Both the position numbers and the translations under genes were made by a program. A model generated the notes under the pieces. It was not told the DNA's origin and did no database searches. It saw only the letters and a list, made by a program, of their open reading frames with translations. A DNA stretch of 64,000 nucleotides from Pantoea agglomerans (GTDB taxonomy: Bacteria; Pseudomonadota; Gammaproteobacteria; Enterobacterales; Enterobacteriaceae): the NCBI RefSeq assembly GCF_020149765.1, contig NZ_CP083809.1:1054001-1118000 (forward strand). The letters are read 5' to 3'. Position 1 is the stretch's first letter. Each line of letters starts with the position of its first letter. Below are positions 20,116 through 29,148 of the stretch, one piece after another.

Positions 20116-22085
20116 TGTCGCCTGAGCAGCTTAGCCAGCAGATGCAGCTGGCGGGCGTCAGGCGGCTTTGCGCAATCAGCGGCGACGCGGCGTGGTCTCT
20201 GGCGCGCGCCGCCGAGTGGCGCGCCGCCCTGCCGGGGGACTGGCTGGTGGTAGGCGACGCGCCGATGGCGGGGCTGCCGCACTGCGCGCCGTCGGCGCTG
20301 CGCACGCTGCTTGGTCGCGAATTCACCCACGCTATTTTCGACGCGCGCCGCGGTTTCCACGCCGAGGCGTTTGCCGCGCTGGCGGGCACGCTGCGCGCCG
20401 GAAGCTGGCTGCTGCTGCTGACGCCGCCGTGGTCGTGCTGGGCGCAACAGCCCGACGAGGACAGCCTGCGCTGGGCTGACGTTGCCGACCCTCTCCCGAC
20501 GCCGCACTTTGTCCGCCATCTGCAGCAGAGGCTGCTCGCCGATCCCGCCGTGGCGCTGCTGCGTCAGGATGCGCCACCGCGTATCGCGCCGCTGGCGCAG
20601 ATGCCGCGCTGGCAGTGTCGCGCTCCGCAGCAGCAGCGGGCGATTCTTCAGCAGCTGCTGGCGATGCCGCCAGGCGTCGCGGTGCTGACCGCGCCGCGCG
20701 GGCGCGGCAAATCGGCGCTGGCGGGCATGCTGGCACAGCAGATCCCGCGCGCGCTGATCGCCGCCCCGGCGAAGGCCGCAACCGACGTGCTGTCGCGCTT
20801 TGCGCAAGATCACTTTCACTTTATGGCGCCCGACGCCATTCTCGCCCAGCCGCATCTGCCTGCTGCCGACTGGCTCATCGTCGACGAGGCGGCGGCGATC
20901 CCGGCACCGATCCTCACGCAGCTGGTGGCGCGCTTTCCGCGCGTGCTGCTGACCACCACGGTACAGGGCTACGAAGGCACCGGCCGCGGCTTTATCCTGA
21001 AGTTCTGCGCCACGCTGGAACAGGTACGTTACTTCACGCTGGACGAGCCGCTGCGCTGGTCGCGTCAGGACCCGCTGGAAGCCTGGCTTAATCAGGCGCT
21101 GCTGTTTGAAGACGCCGCGCCCGCGCCGCTCTCCCTCCCTGGCGCGCCGCGCCCTCTGCCCGCCGACGTCTGGCAGCGCGATCCCGTGCAGCCGGCCGCC
21201 GCTTATCGGCTACTGGCGAGCGCTCACTACCGCACCTCGCCGCTCGATCTGCGCCGCTTAATGGATGCACCCGGCATGACGCTGTGGCTGAGCGGCGAAG
21301 CGCCTGCGCTGCAGGGCGCGCTCTGGCTGGTGGAGGAGGGCGGGTTAACGCCTGAGCTGGCGCAGGCGGTCTGGGCGGGCAGGCGACGCCCGCGCGGCAG
21401 TCTGGTGGCGCAGTCGCTGGCGGCGCACGCCGGCTTCGTCGAGGCGGCAACCCTGCGATCGAGACGCATCAGCCGTATCGCCGTGGCGGCAGAGCAGCGC
21501 AGGCAGGGTATTGGCCAGGCACTGGTCGCCGCCGCGCAGAGGCAGCAGGATGTGGACTTTCTCTCCGTCAGCTTCGGCTACACCGAGGCGCTGTGGGCCT
21601 TCTGGCGCGCCTGCGGCTTTAGCCTGGTGCGTGTCGGCACGCAGCGCGAAGCGAGCAGCGGCTGCTATGCGGCGATGGCGATGCTGGCGCTGACGCCCGC
21701 AGGCAGAGCGTTACAGCAGCGCGCCGCGGCGCGGCTGGCGCGCGACTGGGCGCAGCTGCGTCAGCAGATTGCCGAGCCGATCAGGCTACCGGACGCGCCG
21801 CTGACCTTTACCGACGAAGATGCCTGGCTGACGGCGGGATTCGCCTGGGCGCAGCGGCCGCTGGAGGCGAGCCTGCCGGTGCTGTCTCGGCTCGCCGCCT
21901 GCGCCTCTGTACCGCCGCTGCTGCAGGCCGCGCTGCAACCCCAGGCGGACCCGGTCGCGCTGGCGCAGCAGGCGGGGCTGACCGGGCGCAAGGCGCTGAT
22001 CGCCCGGCTGCGTCTTGAAGCGGGTGCCGCCCTGACCGCGCTGGACGCCGCGCGCGCCGACCGGCTGCGTCGGCAAGTAGAATAA
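20115..22085 (+). CDS. tmcA: tRNA(Met) cytidine acetyltransferase TmcA
   Basis: TmcA makes N4-acetylcytidine at the wobble position of elongator tRNA(Met), using acetyl-CoA and ATP. The 656-residue protein has an N-terminal domain, a RecD-like helicase domain with Walker A PRGRGKSALAG near residue 196 and DEAA (WLIVDEAAAIP), and a GNAT acetyltransferase domain with RRISRIAVAAEQRRQGIGQAL at about 450-470. E. coli TmcA is 671 residues. It is translationally coupled to ypfJ. Confidence 0.95.
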   Translation: MSPEQLSQQMQLAGVRRLCAISGDAAWSLARAAEWRAALPGDWLVVGDAPMAGLPHCAPSALRTLLGREFTHAIFDARRGFHAEAFAALAGTLRAGSWLLLLTPPWSCWAQQPDEDSLRWADVADPLPTPHFVRHLQQRLLADPAVALLRQDAPPRIAPLAQMPRWQCRAPQQQRAILQQLLAMPPGVAVLTAPRGRGKSALAGMLAQQIPRALIAAPAKAATDVLSRFAQDHFHFMAPDAILAQPHLPAADWLIVDEAAAIPAPILTQLVARFPRVLLTTTVQGYEGTGRGFILKFCATLEQVRYFTLDEPLRWSRQDPLEAWLNQALLFEDAAPAPLSLPGAPRPLPADVWQRDPVQPAAAYRLLASAHYRTSPLDLRRLMDAPGMTLWLSGEAPALQGALWLVEEGGLTPELAQAVWAGRRRPRGSLVAQSLAAHAGFVEAATLRSRRISRIAVAAEQRRQGIGQALVAAAQRQQDVDFLSVSFGYTEALWAFWRACGFSLVRVGTQREASSGCYAAMAMLALTPAGRALQQRAAARLARDWAQLRQQIAEPIRLPDAPLTFTDEDAWLTAGFAWAQRPLEASLPVLSRLAACASVPPLLQAALQPQADPVALAQQAGLTGRKALIARLRLEAGAALTALDAARADRLRRQVE

Positions 22086-22158
22086 ATCCACAGACTTGTT
22101 CAAATATTCCCAATAGCGCTCTGCGCAGGGCGGCGTATAGTGATTAGAGGAGGTCACT

Positions 22159-22842
22159 ATGACACTGCAATATGTAATTGTTCAGCAGCCGAGCGCGGAA
22201 GCGCAACAGCTGTTCCTGCTCTATCACGGCGTCGGCGACAATCCCCACTCAATGGCGCAGCTGGGCAGCTGGTTCGCGCGCGAGTTCCCGCAGGCGCAGG
22301 TGGTGGCGGTAGGCGCGCCGTCGCCGGGCCACTACTGGTTCAGCGAAACCGCGCAGCACGACCAGAGCGAGCAGCAGCGGATTAACGCCGTGCTGCCGCA
22401 GTTCGTCGATTCGGTGCGGCACTGGCAGGAGCAAAGCGGCGTGCGCGCCGACGCGACCGCGCTGGTGGGCTTTTCGCAGGGCAGCACCATGGTGCTGGAG
22501 GGCGTGAAGGCGCAGCCGGATCTGGCGGGCCGCGTGGTGGCTTTTAGCGGACGCTATGCGACGCTGCCGGAGCACGCCTCGACGCGCACCACCATTCATC
22601 TGATCCACGGCGAGTATGACGAGCAGATTCCGATGCAGCACGCCGAGCAGGCCGCGCAGCGGCTAACCGCGCTGGGCGGCGACGTGACGCTTGATATCGT
22701 TGAGGATCTGCCGCACGCGGTCGACGACCGCAGCATGGCGCTGGCGCTGAAGCATCTGCACTATACCGTGCCGAAGCGCTATTTCGACGAGGCGCTGAGC
22801 GGCGCGAAACCCGGCGACGACGATGTCATTATGATGATGTAA
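22159..22842 (+). CDS. ypfH: Alpha/beta-hydrolase esterase YpfH
   Basis: A 227-residue carboxylesterase of the phospholipase/carboxylesterase group. The nucleophile elbow GFSQGS gives S107, and the acid and base appear as HGEYDEQIP and DLPHAVDD. It corresponds to E. coli YpfH (232 residues), which has esterase activity; the natural substrate is unknown. AGGAGG lies just before the ATG. It converges on ypfN through a shared hairpin terminator. Confidence 0.93.
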   Translation: MTLQYVIVQQPSAEAQQLFLLYHGVGDNPHSMAQLGSWFAREFPQAQVVAVGAPSPGHYWFSETAQHDQSEQQRINAVLPQFVDSVRHWQEQSGVRADATALVGFSQGSTMVLEGVKAQPDLAGRVVAFSGRYATLPEHASTRTTIHLIHGEYDEQIPMQHAEQAAQRLTALGGDVTLDIVEDLPHAVDDRSMALALKHLHYTVPKRYFDEALSGAKPGDDDVIMMM

Positions 22843-22844
22843 AA

Positions 22845-22870
22845 ACGCCCTCGCGCAGGCGAGGGCGTTT
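22845..22870. terminator. Bidirectional terminator between ypfH and ypfN
   Basis: ACGCCCTCGC-GCAG-GCGAGGGCGT, a ten-bp perfect stem with A run before and T run after, so it can work for both convergent transcripts. Confidence 0.88.
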
Positions 22871-22899
22871 CAGGACGATGGCGCGACTAAAAAGGCCCG

Positions 22900-23088
22900 T
22901 TACTTCTTCTTCGGCCAGTCGTCCTCATCGTCCCATTTATCGTTAAAGTCGCGATGCGGCGGCAGGTCGGGCTTGTTCGCCATAAATTTTTTATGGTCGA
23001 TGCGCTTCAGATCTTTATAAACGTTCATCAACACGCCGACCAGCAACAGGATCACAAGGATCCACCAGTAATCTTTGATAAATTCCAT
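22900..23088 (-). CDS. ypfN: Small membrane protein YpfN
   Basis: A 62-residue protein of the UPF0370 family: one N-terminal membrane helix ([16 protein letters not shown], about 7-23) followed by a charged cytoplasmic tail ([27 protein letters not shown], poly-Lys end). It matches E. coli YpfN (66 residues). The start at 23088 has AGGAGC upstream; a longer frame running into dapE is not supported. It follows dapE by 23 bp as the last gene of the yffB-dapE-ypfN operon. Function unknown. Confidence 0.93.
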   Translation of the reverse strand: MEFIKDYWWILVILLLVGVLMNVYKDLKRIDHKKFMANKPDLPPHRDFNDKWDDEDDWPKKK

Positions 23089-23111
23089 TTGCCTGCTCCT
23101 CTTGATCGCGA

Positions 23112-24239
23112 TCAGGCGACCAGCTGTTCCATAATGCGCTGATACATGCGGCTCAGCGTCTGCAGATCGGCTGCCTTCACGCACTCATTGATTTTGTGAA
23201 TGGTGGCATTCACCGGGCCAAGCTCGACCACCTGCGCACCCATCCGCGCGATAAAGCGTCCGTCTGAGGTGCCGCCGGTAGTCAACAGCTGCGGCTTGAT
23301 TTCATTATAGTGCGATACCGCCCTGACTACGGCGTCAACCAGCTTGCCGCGCGAGGTCAGGAACGGCTGGCCAGAAACGTTCCACTCCAGCGTATAGCGC
23401 AGCTGATAGCTGTCGAGCAGCGCCGCCACGCGATCCTTAATCATTTGATCGGTGAGTTCGGTGCTAAAGCGGAAGTTGAACTGCACGAAGAATTCGCCGG
23501 GGATAACGTTGTTGCTGCCGCTGCCGGCCTGCACGTTAGCGATCTGCATGCTGGTCGGCGGGAAAAAGGCGTTGCCGCTGTCCCACTCGGTGGCGACCAG
23601 CGCGTTGAGCGCCGGCATGGCGCGATGCACCGGATTATCCGCCAGATGCGGATAGGCAACGTGGCCCTGCACGCCGTGGATAGTCAGGTTCGCGGTCATC
23701 GAGCCGCGACGCCCGTTTTTCACCACGTCGCCCACCACTTCGGTGCTGGACGGCTCGCCCACCAGGCAGTAATCCAGACGCTCGTTGCGCGCCATTAACC
23801 GCTCGACCACTTTTACCGTGCCGTTTTTCGCGCTCGCCTCTTCGTCGGAGGTGATCAAAAACGCCAGGCGGCCTTTATGGCTGGGATGCGCGGCGACAAA
23901 GCGCTCCGCCGCGACCACCATCGCCGCCAGCGATCCTTTCATATCCGCCGCGCCGCGGCCAAACAGCATGCCGTCCCGGATCGTGGGTTCGAAAGGCGGA
24001 TTGATCCAGCGGCTGGCGTCGCCCGGCGGCACCACATCGGTATGGCCGGCGAACGCCAGGGTTTCGCCCTGGCCGCGCGTCGCCCAGAAGTTGAGCGTGT
24101 CGTCGATAACCATCGGCTCAACCTGAAAGCCAATTGCCTCCAGACGCGCAATCAGCAGCGCCTGGCAGCCTGCGTCATCCGGGCTGAGCGAGGGGCGGCG
24201 GATAAGCTGCTGCGCCAGTTCGATTACAGGACAGAACAT
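23112..24239 (-). CDS. dapE: Succinyl-diaminopimelate desuccinylase
   Basis: DapE removes succinate from N-succinyl-LL-diaminopimelate in lysine/peptidoglycan synthesis. The 375-residue M20-family zinc enzyme shows [11 protein letters not shown] (zinc His H66), GRGAADMKG, the catalytic-acid segment [10 protein letters not shown], and the dimerisation domain near [16 protein letters not shown]. Length equals E. coli DapE. Its start lies 1 bp after the yffB stop, so the two are coupled. Confidence 0.98.
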   Translation of the reverse strand: MFCPVIELAQQLIRRPSLSPDDAGCQALLIARLEAIGFQVEPMVIDDTLNFWATRGQGETLAFAGHTDVVPPGDASRWINPPFEPTIRDGMLFGRGAADMKGSLAAMVVAAERFVAAHPSHKGRLAFLITSDEEASAKNGTVKVVERLMARNERLDYCLVGEPSSTEVVGDVVKNGRRGSMTANLTIHGVQGHVAYPHLADNPVHRAMPALNALVATEWDSGNAFFPPTSMQIANVQAGSGSNNVIPGEFFVQFNFRFSTELTDQMIKDRVAALLDSYQLRYTLEWNVSGQPFLTSRGKLVDAVVRAVSHYNEIKPQLLTTGGTSDGRFIARMGAQVVELGPVNATIHKINECVKAADLQTLSRMYQRIMEQLVA

Positions 24240-24240
24240 A

Positions 24241-24609
24241 TTATGACTTCTCCTGGATAAACGCGTGGTAAGCGGTCTCGCTAAAGCCGACCAGCTGCGT
24301 GCCGTCTGGCGCGCGCAGCACGGGGCGCTTGATAAGGGCAGGCTGCGCCAGCATCAGCGCTTTGGCGCTCTCAGCATCAACAACGGCCTCGCGTTCGGCA
24401 TCCGTCAGCTTGCGCCAGGTGGTACCGCGGGTATTAAGCAGCGTCTGATAGCCTGACTGATCGATAAGCTGCGACAGCAGCGCATCGCTCAGCCCGCTGG
24501 CGCGGTAGTCATGGAATTCAACGTCGATGCCGGCGGCGTCTAAATAGCGGCGCGCTTTTTTTATGGTGTCGCAATTTTTTATGCCGTACATCACCCACTG
24601 CGCTGTCAT
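24241..24609 (-). CDS. yffB: ArsC/Spx-family protein YffB
   Basis: A 122-residue thioredoxin-fold protein of the ArsC/Spx family, with [17 protein letters not shown] (Cys at 13) and [17 protein letters not shown]. It corresponds to E. coli YffB (118 residues), described as a possible glutathione-dependent thiol reductase. It starts the operon with dapE and ypfN, all on the reverse strand. Confidence 0.92.
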   Translation of the reverse strand: MTAQWVMYGIKNCDTIKKARRYLDAAGIDVEFHDYRASGLSDALLSQLIDQSGYQTLLNTRGTTWRKLTDAEREAVVDAESAKALMLAQPALIKRPVLRAPDGTQLVGFSETAYHAFIQEKS

Positions 24610-24991
24610 CAGGATTCCTCGTCTGAAAATAAGGAGGTCAGTTTAACACAGTGAGCCGGGGTGCTAAGCGGTGTCGCAGGAAAAGCGGCGAAATAACGCG
24701 AACAAAATCATTAGGATTTGTCTTAGTAACCGCTTTCATTTGCCGGGTTATTGTCACGCAGTTTATCATGATCCTGTTAAGAATTATCTTAGTGACGTTC
24801 CAGACCCGCTGGTCCGAATCTTTTTACTGTTTCTTTCGTGTTTATAGTAAGTTGCTGAAATGTGCGTCAGCTAGCAGAACGAAAAAACTACAGTAATTAA
24901 TCGACTCTGCCGATAGTGAAAACAGGTGTAACCGTATTCACCTGACGGAAATTTACGCGTAAAATCGTCAGCACAATAAGAGAGGGTTTAT
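24610..24991. other. 382-bp AT-rich promoter region between yffB and ypfM
   Basis: Divergent upstream region of yffB (minus) and ypfM (plus). A frame of 81 codons inside it has no ribosome site and is not believed. Near ypfM there are two inverted repeats, AGGTG/CACCT (24924-24943) and CTGACG/CGTCAG (24942-24971), that suggest a structured leader. Confidence 0.6.
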
Positions 24992-25054
24992 ATGATCGAC
25001 GCTGAAATGGGGAACTGGAAAGAATTCATCGCGGCGATGTTACGCAACAAGTAA
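24992..25054 (+). CDS. ypfM: Small protein YpfM
   Basis: A 20-residue frame, ATG at 24992 to TAA at 25054, encoding MIDAEMGNWKEFIAAMLRNK. It is clearly the counterpart of the 19-residue E. coli YpfM (MIERELGNWKDFIEVMLRK), in the same place between yffB and acrD. GAGAGGG lies 7-12 bp before the start. The peptide is amphipathic-helix-like with no clear membrane span; function unknown. Confidence 0.9.
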   Translation: MIDAEMGNWKEFIAAMLRNK

Positions 25055-25114
25055 CGCGCGGCGGAAAAGGCAGGAGATCTCCCCCTTGCTCTGATTCGGA
25101 CCACACATAGCAAT

Positions 25115-25143
25115 AAGGCAGCCACCCCGGTGGCTGCCTTTAC
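25115..25143. terminator. Bidirectional terminator between ypfM and acrD
   Basis: AAGGCAGCCACC-CC-GGTGGCTGCCTT, a perfect twelve-bp stem, placed between the ends of convergent ypfM and acrD. Confidence 0.85.
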
Positions 25144-25151
25144 TTTTTCCA

Positions 25152-28100
25152 TCAGTCGTGCGGCTTCGCCTTTAGCGGAAAGCGGCGGCGCACCAGCACG
25201 AAGAACAGCGGCACAAAAAATATCGCTAGCACGGTGGCGGAGATCATGCCGCCCATTACGCCGGTGCCGACCGCGTGCTGGCTGCCGGAACCGGCGCCTG
25301 CGCTGATGGCCATCGGCAGCACGCCGAAAATAAAGGCCAGCGAGGTCATCAGAATCGGGCGCAGACGCTGGCGCGAAGCGGAGAGCGTCGCCTCGACCAG
25401 CTCGCCGCCCTTGCTGTTGATCTCGTTGGCGAACTCCACAATCAGAATGGCGTTCTTCGCGGAGAGTCCCACCACCGTCAGCAGCCCGACCTGAAAATAG
25501 ACATCGTTCTCCAGCCCGCGCAGCCAGGTAGCGACCAGCGCGCCAACCACGCCGAGCGGCACCACCAGCATGACCGAGAAGGGAATCGACCAGCTCTCAT
25601 AGAGCGCCGCCAGGCAGAGGAACACCACCAGCAGCGAAAGCGCATAGAGGGCAGGCGCCTGCGAGCCCGACAGCCGCTCCTGATATGAGGCGCCGGTCCA
25701 CTCAAAGCCGACGCCGAGCGGCAGCTTCGCCACCAGACGTTCCATGGCGTCCATCGCCGCGCCGCTGCTGACCCCCTGCGCCGCCTCGCCGACGATTTCG
25801 AGCGAGGAGTAGCCGTTATAGCGCTCCAGACGCGGCGAGCCGGTTTCCCAGCGGCTGGTGGCGAAGGCGGAGAAGGGCACCATGCCGCCGCTGGCGTTGC
25901 GCACGTACCACTTGTTGATATCGTCCGGCAGCATGCGGAAGGCTGGCGCGGCCTGCACGTAGACCTTTTTCACCCGCCCGCGATCGAGGAAGTCATTAAC
26001 GTAGGTCGATCCCCACGCGGTGGTCAGGGTGTCGTTGATGGTGTCGATAGAGAGGCCCAGCGCCTGCGCTTTGCGCTGATCGACATCGATCTGCAGCTGC
26101 GGGCTGTCGTCCAGGCCGTTGTGGCGCACGCGCGACAGTGCAGGATCGGCCCCCGCCATTTCTAACAGTTTATCGCGCATCGCCATTAGCTGCGTGTGGC
26201 CGATTCCGGCGTGATCCTGCAGCTGCAGATCAAAACCAGATGAACTGCCCATGCCGGTAATGACTGGCGGGCTGCTGGCGATAACGCGGGCCTCTTTGAT
26301 GTCGCGGAAGGCTTTTGTGGCGCGTTCGATAATGGCGAATGAGCTGCGATCCGCGCCGGGGCGCGCTTCCCACTCTTTCAGGCGCACAAACAGCCGCGCC
26401 ACGTTCTGGCCGTTGCCGCCCGGCCCCGAGCCGATAGTCGAGAAGACCGACACCACGTTCTCTTTCTCCTGCGTCATATAGTAGTTCTCGACCTTCGCCA
26501 CCACCGCAGAGGTTTGCTGCAGCGTCGCACCTGGCGGCAGCTGCACCTGCGTCAGAAAGACGCCGCGATCCTCCAGCGGCAGAAACGAGGTGGGCAGCCG
26601 GATAAACAGGAACGCCATCAGGGCAATAAGAGCCAGGTAGAGCAGCAGCCAGCGGCCGCCTTTACCCAGGATGCGCGCAACGCCGCGCTGGTAGCGGTCA
26701 GCGTTGTGGTTAAAGTGGCGGTTGAACCAGCCGAAAAAGCCGCGGCGGCCGTGATGTTCTCCCTGCGCCAGTGGCTTCAGCAGCGTGGCGCACAGGGCAG
26801 GCGTCAGGATCATCGCCACCAGCACCGACAGCACCATCGCCGATACGATGGTGATGGAGAACTGGCGGTAGATGGCGCCCACCGTGCCGCCGAAAAAGGC
26901 CATCGGCACGAATACCGCCGACAGCACCAGCGCGATCCCCACCAGCGCGCCCTGAATTTGCCCCATCGACTTACGCGTTGCCGCGCGCGGCGAGAGACCC
27001 TCCTCGCTCATAATGCGTTCGACGTTCTCCACCACCACGATGGCGTCGTCCACCAGCAGGCCGATAGCGAGCACCATCGCGAACATAGTAAGGGTATTGA
27101 TGCTGAAGCCGCAGACGTAGAGCACAGAGAAGGTGCCCAGCAGCACTACCGGCACGGCGATGGTGGGGATCAGCGTGGCGCGAAAGTTCTGCATAAACAG
27201 ATACATCACGCCGAACACCAGTACGATCGCTTCCAGCAGCGTTTTTACCACGTCGTGAATCGAGGCTTTAACGAACGGCGTGGTTTCATAGGCGATTTTG
27301 GCTTCCAGCCCGTGGGGGAAAAAGTGCGACAGCTCTTCCACGCGCTGACGCACCAGCTTATCGGTGTTCATCTCGTTGGCGCCGGAGGCGAGCTTAATGC
27401 CGAGGCCCGACGCCGGCTGGCCGTTATAGCGGCTCAGGTAATCATATTTCTCGGCGCCCAGCACCACCTGCGCCACGTCGCCCAGCGTCACCACCGAACC
27501 GTCGGGATTGGTCTTCAGGGTGATCGCCCGGAACTGCTCCGGCGTCTGCAGCAGCGACTGCGCATTGACCGTGGCGTTCAGCGCCTGCTTGTCCACAGAG
27601 GGCAGGCCACCGACCTGACCCACGGCGACCTGCGCGTTTTGCGCTTCAATAGCGCTGACCACGTCGTCGGTGGTCAGCGAGTAGGCGATCAATCTGGCGG
27701 GATCGAGCCAGATACGCATCGCATACTGTGAGCCGTAGGCGTCCACCTGACCAACGCCGTCGATGCGGCTCAGCGGATCCTGAATATTACTGGCGACATA
27801 GTCTGCAATATCCTGTTTATCCATACTGCCGTCGGTAGAGACGAACGCAAGCATCAGGATATTGCTGTCGCCGGTTTTATTGACCGTCACGCCCTGGGAC
27901 TGCACCGCCTGCGGCAGCTTGCGCAGCGCGGACTGCAGCTGGTTCTGCACCTGCTGGCGCGCTTCGTCGGGATTGGTGCCGGCCGAGAAGGTGAGGGTGA
28001 TCTGCGCCTGGCCGGTATTGCTGCTGTTGGACGACATATACATCAGGTTGTCGATGCCGGTCATGTTCTGCTCGATAACCTGGGTGACGGTGTTTTCCAG

Positions 28101-28268
28101 CGTTTCCGCTGAGGCGCCCGGATAGTTGGCGGTTATGCGCACGTTGGGCGGCGCAAGGTCGGGATATTGCTCAATGGGCAAAGAGATAATCGCCAGCGTG
28201 CCGCACAGGCTGATTAAAATTGCCAGCACCCAGGCAAAAACGGGACGGTCGATGAAAAAATTCGACAT
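25152..28268 (-). CDS. acrD: RND efflux permease AcrD
   Basis: AcrD is an inner-membrane proton/drug antiporter that works with AcrA and TolC to export aminoglycosides and other hydrophilic or amphiphilic compounds. The start at 28268 gives 1038 residues (E. coli 1037) beginning [17 protein letters not shown]. The proton-relay pair is in [15 protein letters not shown], and sequences throughout ([50 protein letters not shown]) fit AcrD better than AcrB. The 20 upstream residues have no homology. It lies 170 bp downstream of narP, and a BaeR-box-like repeat upstream suggests envelope-stress control. Confidence 0.96.
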   Translation of the reverse strand: MSNFFIDRPVFAWVLAILISLCGTLAIISLPIEQYPDLAPPNVRITANYPGASAETLENTVTQVIEQNMTGIDNLMYMSSNSSNTGQAQITLTFSAGTNPDEARQQVQNQLQSALRKLPQAVQSQGVTVNKTGDSNILMLAFVSTDGSMDKQDIADYVASNIQDPLSRIDGVGQVDAYGSQYAMRIWLDPARLIAYSLTTDDVVSAIEAQNAQVAVGQVGGLPSVDKQALNATVNAQSLLQTPEQFRAITLKTNPDGSVVTLGDVAQVVLGAEKYDYLSRYNGQPASGLGIKLASGANEMNTDKLVRQRVEELSHFFPHGLEAKIAYETTPFVKASIHDVVKTLLEAIVLVFGVMYLFMQNFRATLIPTIAVPVVLLGTFSVLYVCGFSINTLTMFAMVLAIGLLVDDAIVVVENVERIMSEEGLSPRAATRKSMGQIQGALVGIALVLSAVFVPMAFFGGTVGAIYRQFSITIVSAMVLSVLVAMILTPALCATLLKPLAQGEHHGRRGFFGWFNRHFNHNADRYQRGVARILGKGGRWLLLYLALIALMAFLFIRLPTSFLPLEDRGVFLTQVQLPPGATLQQTSAVVAKVENYYMTQEKENVVSVFSTIGSGPGGNGQNVARLFVRLKEWEARPGADRSSFAIIERATKAFRDIKEARVIASSPPVITGMGSSSGFDLQLQDHAGIGHTQLMAMRDKLLEMAGADPALSRVRHNGLDDSPQLQIDVDQRKAQALGLSIDTINDTLTTAWGSTYVNDFLDRGRVKKVYVQAAPAFRMLPDDINKWYVRNASGGMVPFSAFATSRWETGSPRLERYNGYSSLEIVGEAAQGVSSGAAMDAMERLVAKLPLGVGFEWTGASYQERLSGSQAPALYALSLLVVFLCLAALYESWSIPFSVMLVVPLGVVGALVATWLRGLENDVYFQVGLLTVVGLSAKNAILIVEFANEINSKGGELVEATLSASRQRLRPILMTSLAFIFGVLPMAISAGAGSGSQHAVGTGVMGGMISATVLAIFFVPLFFVLVRRRFPLKAKPHD

Positions 28269-28399
28269 CGAATCGACACTCCTCAGCAGCGTTTCGCTTT
28301 TATTCTCAGAATGCGGCCCACGCTTCACGCAGGCCGTGCGGGCAGGGAAAAGTCACTCTTTCGCTGAAACTTACTCTACGTGCTGCAAATCAGGAAAGC

Positions 28400-28421
28400 G
28401 TGGAGAAATTGTGGAGAAAGT
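28400..28421 (-). promoter_or_regulatory. BaeR-box-like direct repeat upstream of acrD
   Basis: On the reverse strand, ACTTTCTCCACAATTTCT (28421 to 28404) matches about 12 of 18 positions of the BaeR consensus TTTTTCTCCATDATTGGC. TTTCTCCAC occurs twice with an 11-bp period, as expected for tandem binding of an OmpR-family regulator on one DNA face. It is 132-153 bp before the acrD start. acrD is BaeSR-activated in E. coli; binding here is inferred. Confidence 0.5.
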
Positions 28422-28438
28422 GTAAAACCCTCGTCAGG

Positions 28439-29071
28439 TCAGCCGTGGCGATTTTCCAGCCACATAACGGTTGCGGCGACGCGCGAGCGCACGTCGAGTT
28501 TTTTCAGCAGATTGCGGATATGCACCTTAACCGTCTCTTCCGAAATATGCAGCGCGGCGGCGATCTCTTTGTTCGACAGGCCGCGCGCTACCTCCTGCAG
28601 CACGTCGCGCTCACGCTCGGTGAGCAGGCGAAACGGACTGGCGCTGTGCTGGCGCGTGGCGAGATAGTCGTGCACCGCGTCGCTGAAGATTTTCTCGCCG
28701 CGCGCCGCCTGCAGGATCTGACCGGGCAGCAGTTCCGGATCGCTGTCTTTAAGCAGGTAGCCATCCGCGCCGGCATCCACCATCGCGTCGATATCGCTGC
28801 GCGCATCCGACACGGTAAAGATCAAAATGCGCGAACTGATCCCCTCATGACGCAGCGCCTTCAGCGTGTCGAGGCCCGACATGCCTTTCATATTGAGATC
28901 GAGCAGAATGATATCTGGCGCCAGGCGGCGCGCCTCAGCCAGCGCTTCGGTGCCGTTGTTCGCCTCGGCAATCACCTCCAGCCGGGGCTCCAGCGCCAGC
29001 AGCTGGCGAATACCGCGACGCATTAGCGGATGGTCATCCACAATCATTACCGTCAGCGTAGGTTGTTGCAT
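28439..29071 (-). CDS. narP: Nitrate/nitrite response regulator NarP
   Basis: A 210-residue NarL/FixJ-family response regulator. The receiver domain (TVMIVDDHPLMRRGIRQLL, phosphoacceptor Asp in IILLDLNMKGMSGLDTL, GYLLKDSDPE) is followed by a LuxR-type helix-turn-helix (LTERERDVLQEVARGLSNKEIAAALHISE, KVHIRNLLKKLDVRSRV). It resembles E. coli NarP more than NarL. Here it lies 77 bp downstream of narQ on the same strand, so sensor and regulator are a linked pair, unlike E. coli where narP is far away. It would regulate periplasmic nitrate reductase and other anaerobic genes. Confidence 0.9.
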   Translation of the reverse strand: MQQPTLTVMIVDDHPLMRRGIRQLLALEPRLEVIAEANNGTEALAEARRLAPDIILLDLNMKGMSGLDTLKALRHEGISSRILIFTVSDARSDIDAMVDAGADGYLLKDSDPELLPGQILQAARGEKIFSDAVHDYLATRQHSASPFRLLTERERDVLQEVARGLSNKEIAAALHISEETVKVHIRNLLKKLDVRSRVAATVMWLENRHG

Positions 29072-29148
29072 ATTAACTCCCGGCGAATAACGCGAAAAAG
29101 CGCGTCTGAAAAGGTTAAAAAGAGGCGTTGTGCGTCAACGCGATAATA

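Noticed and set aside
24651..24896. 81-codon frame upstream of ypfM
   Set aside because: No ribosome site and no resemblance; region looks like a promoter.
26514..27731. 405-codon open frame opposite acrD
   Set aside because: Antisense shadow of a GC-rich conserved gene; Arg/His/Gln-rich composition and no ribosome site.
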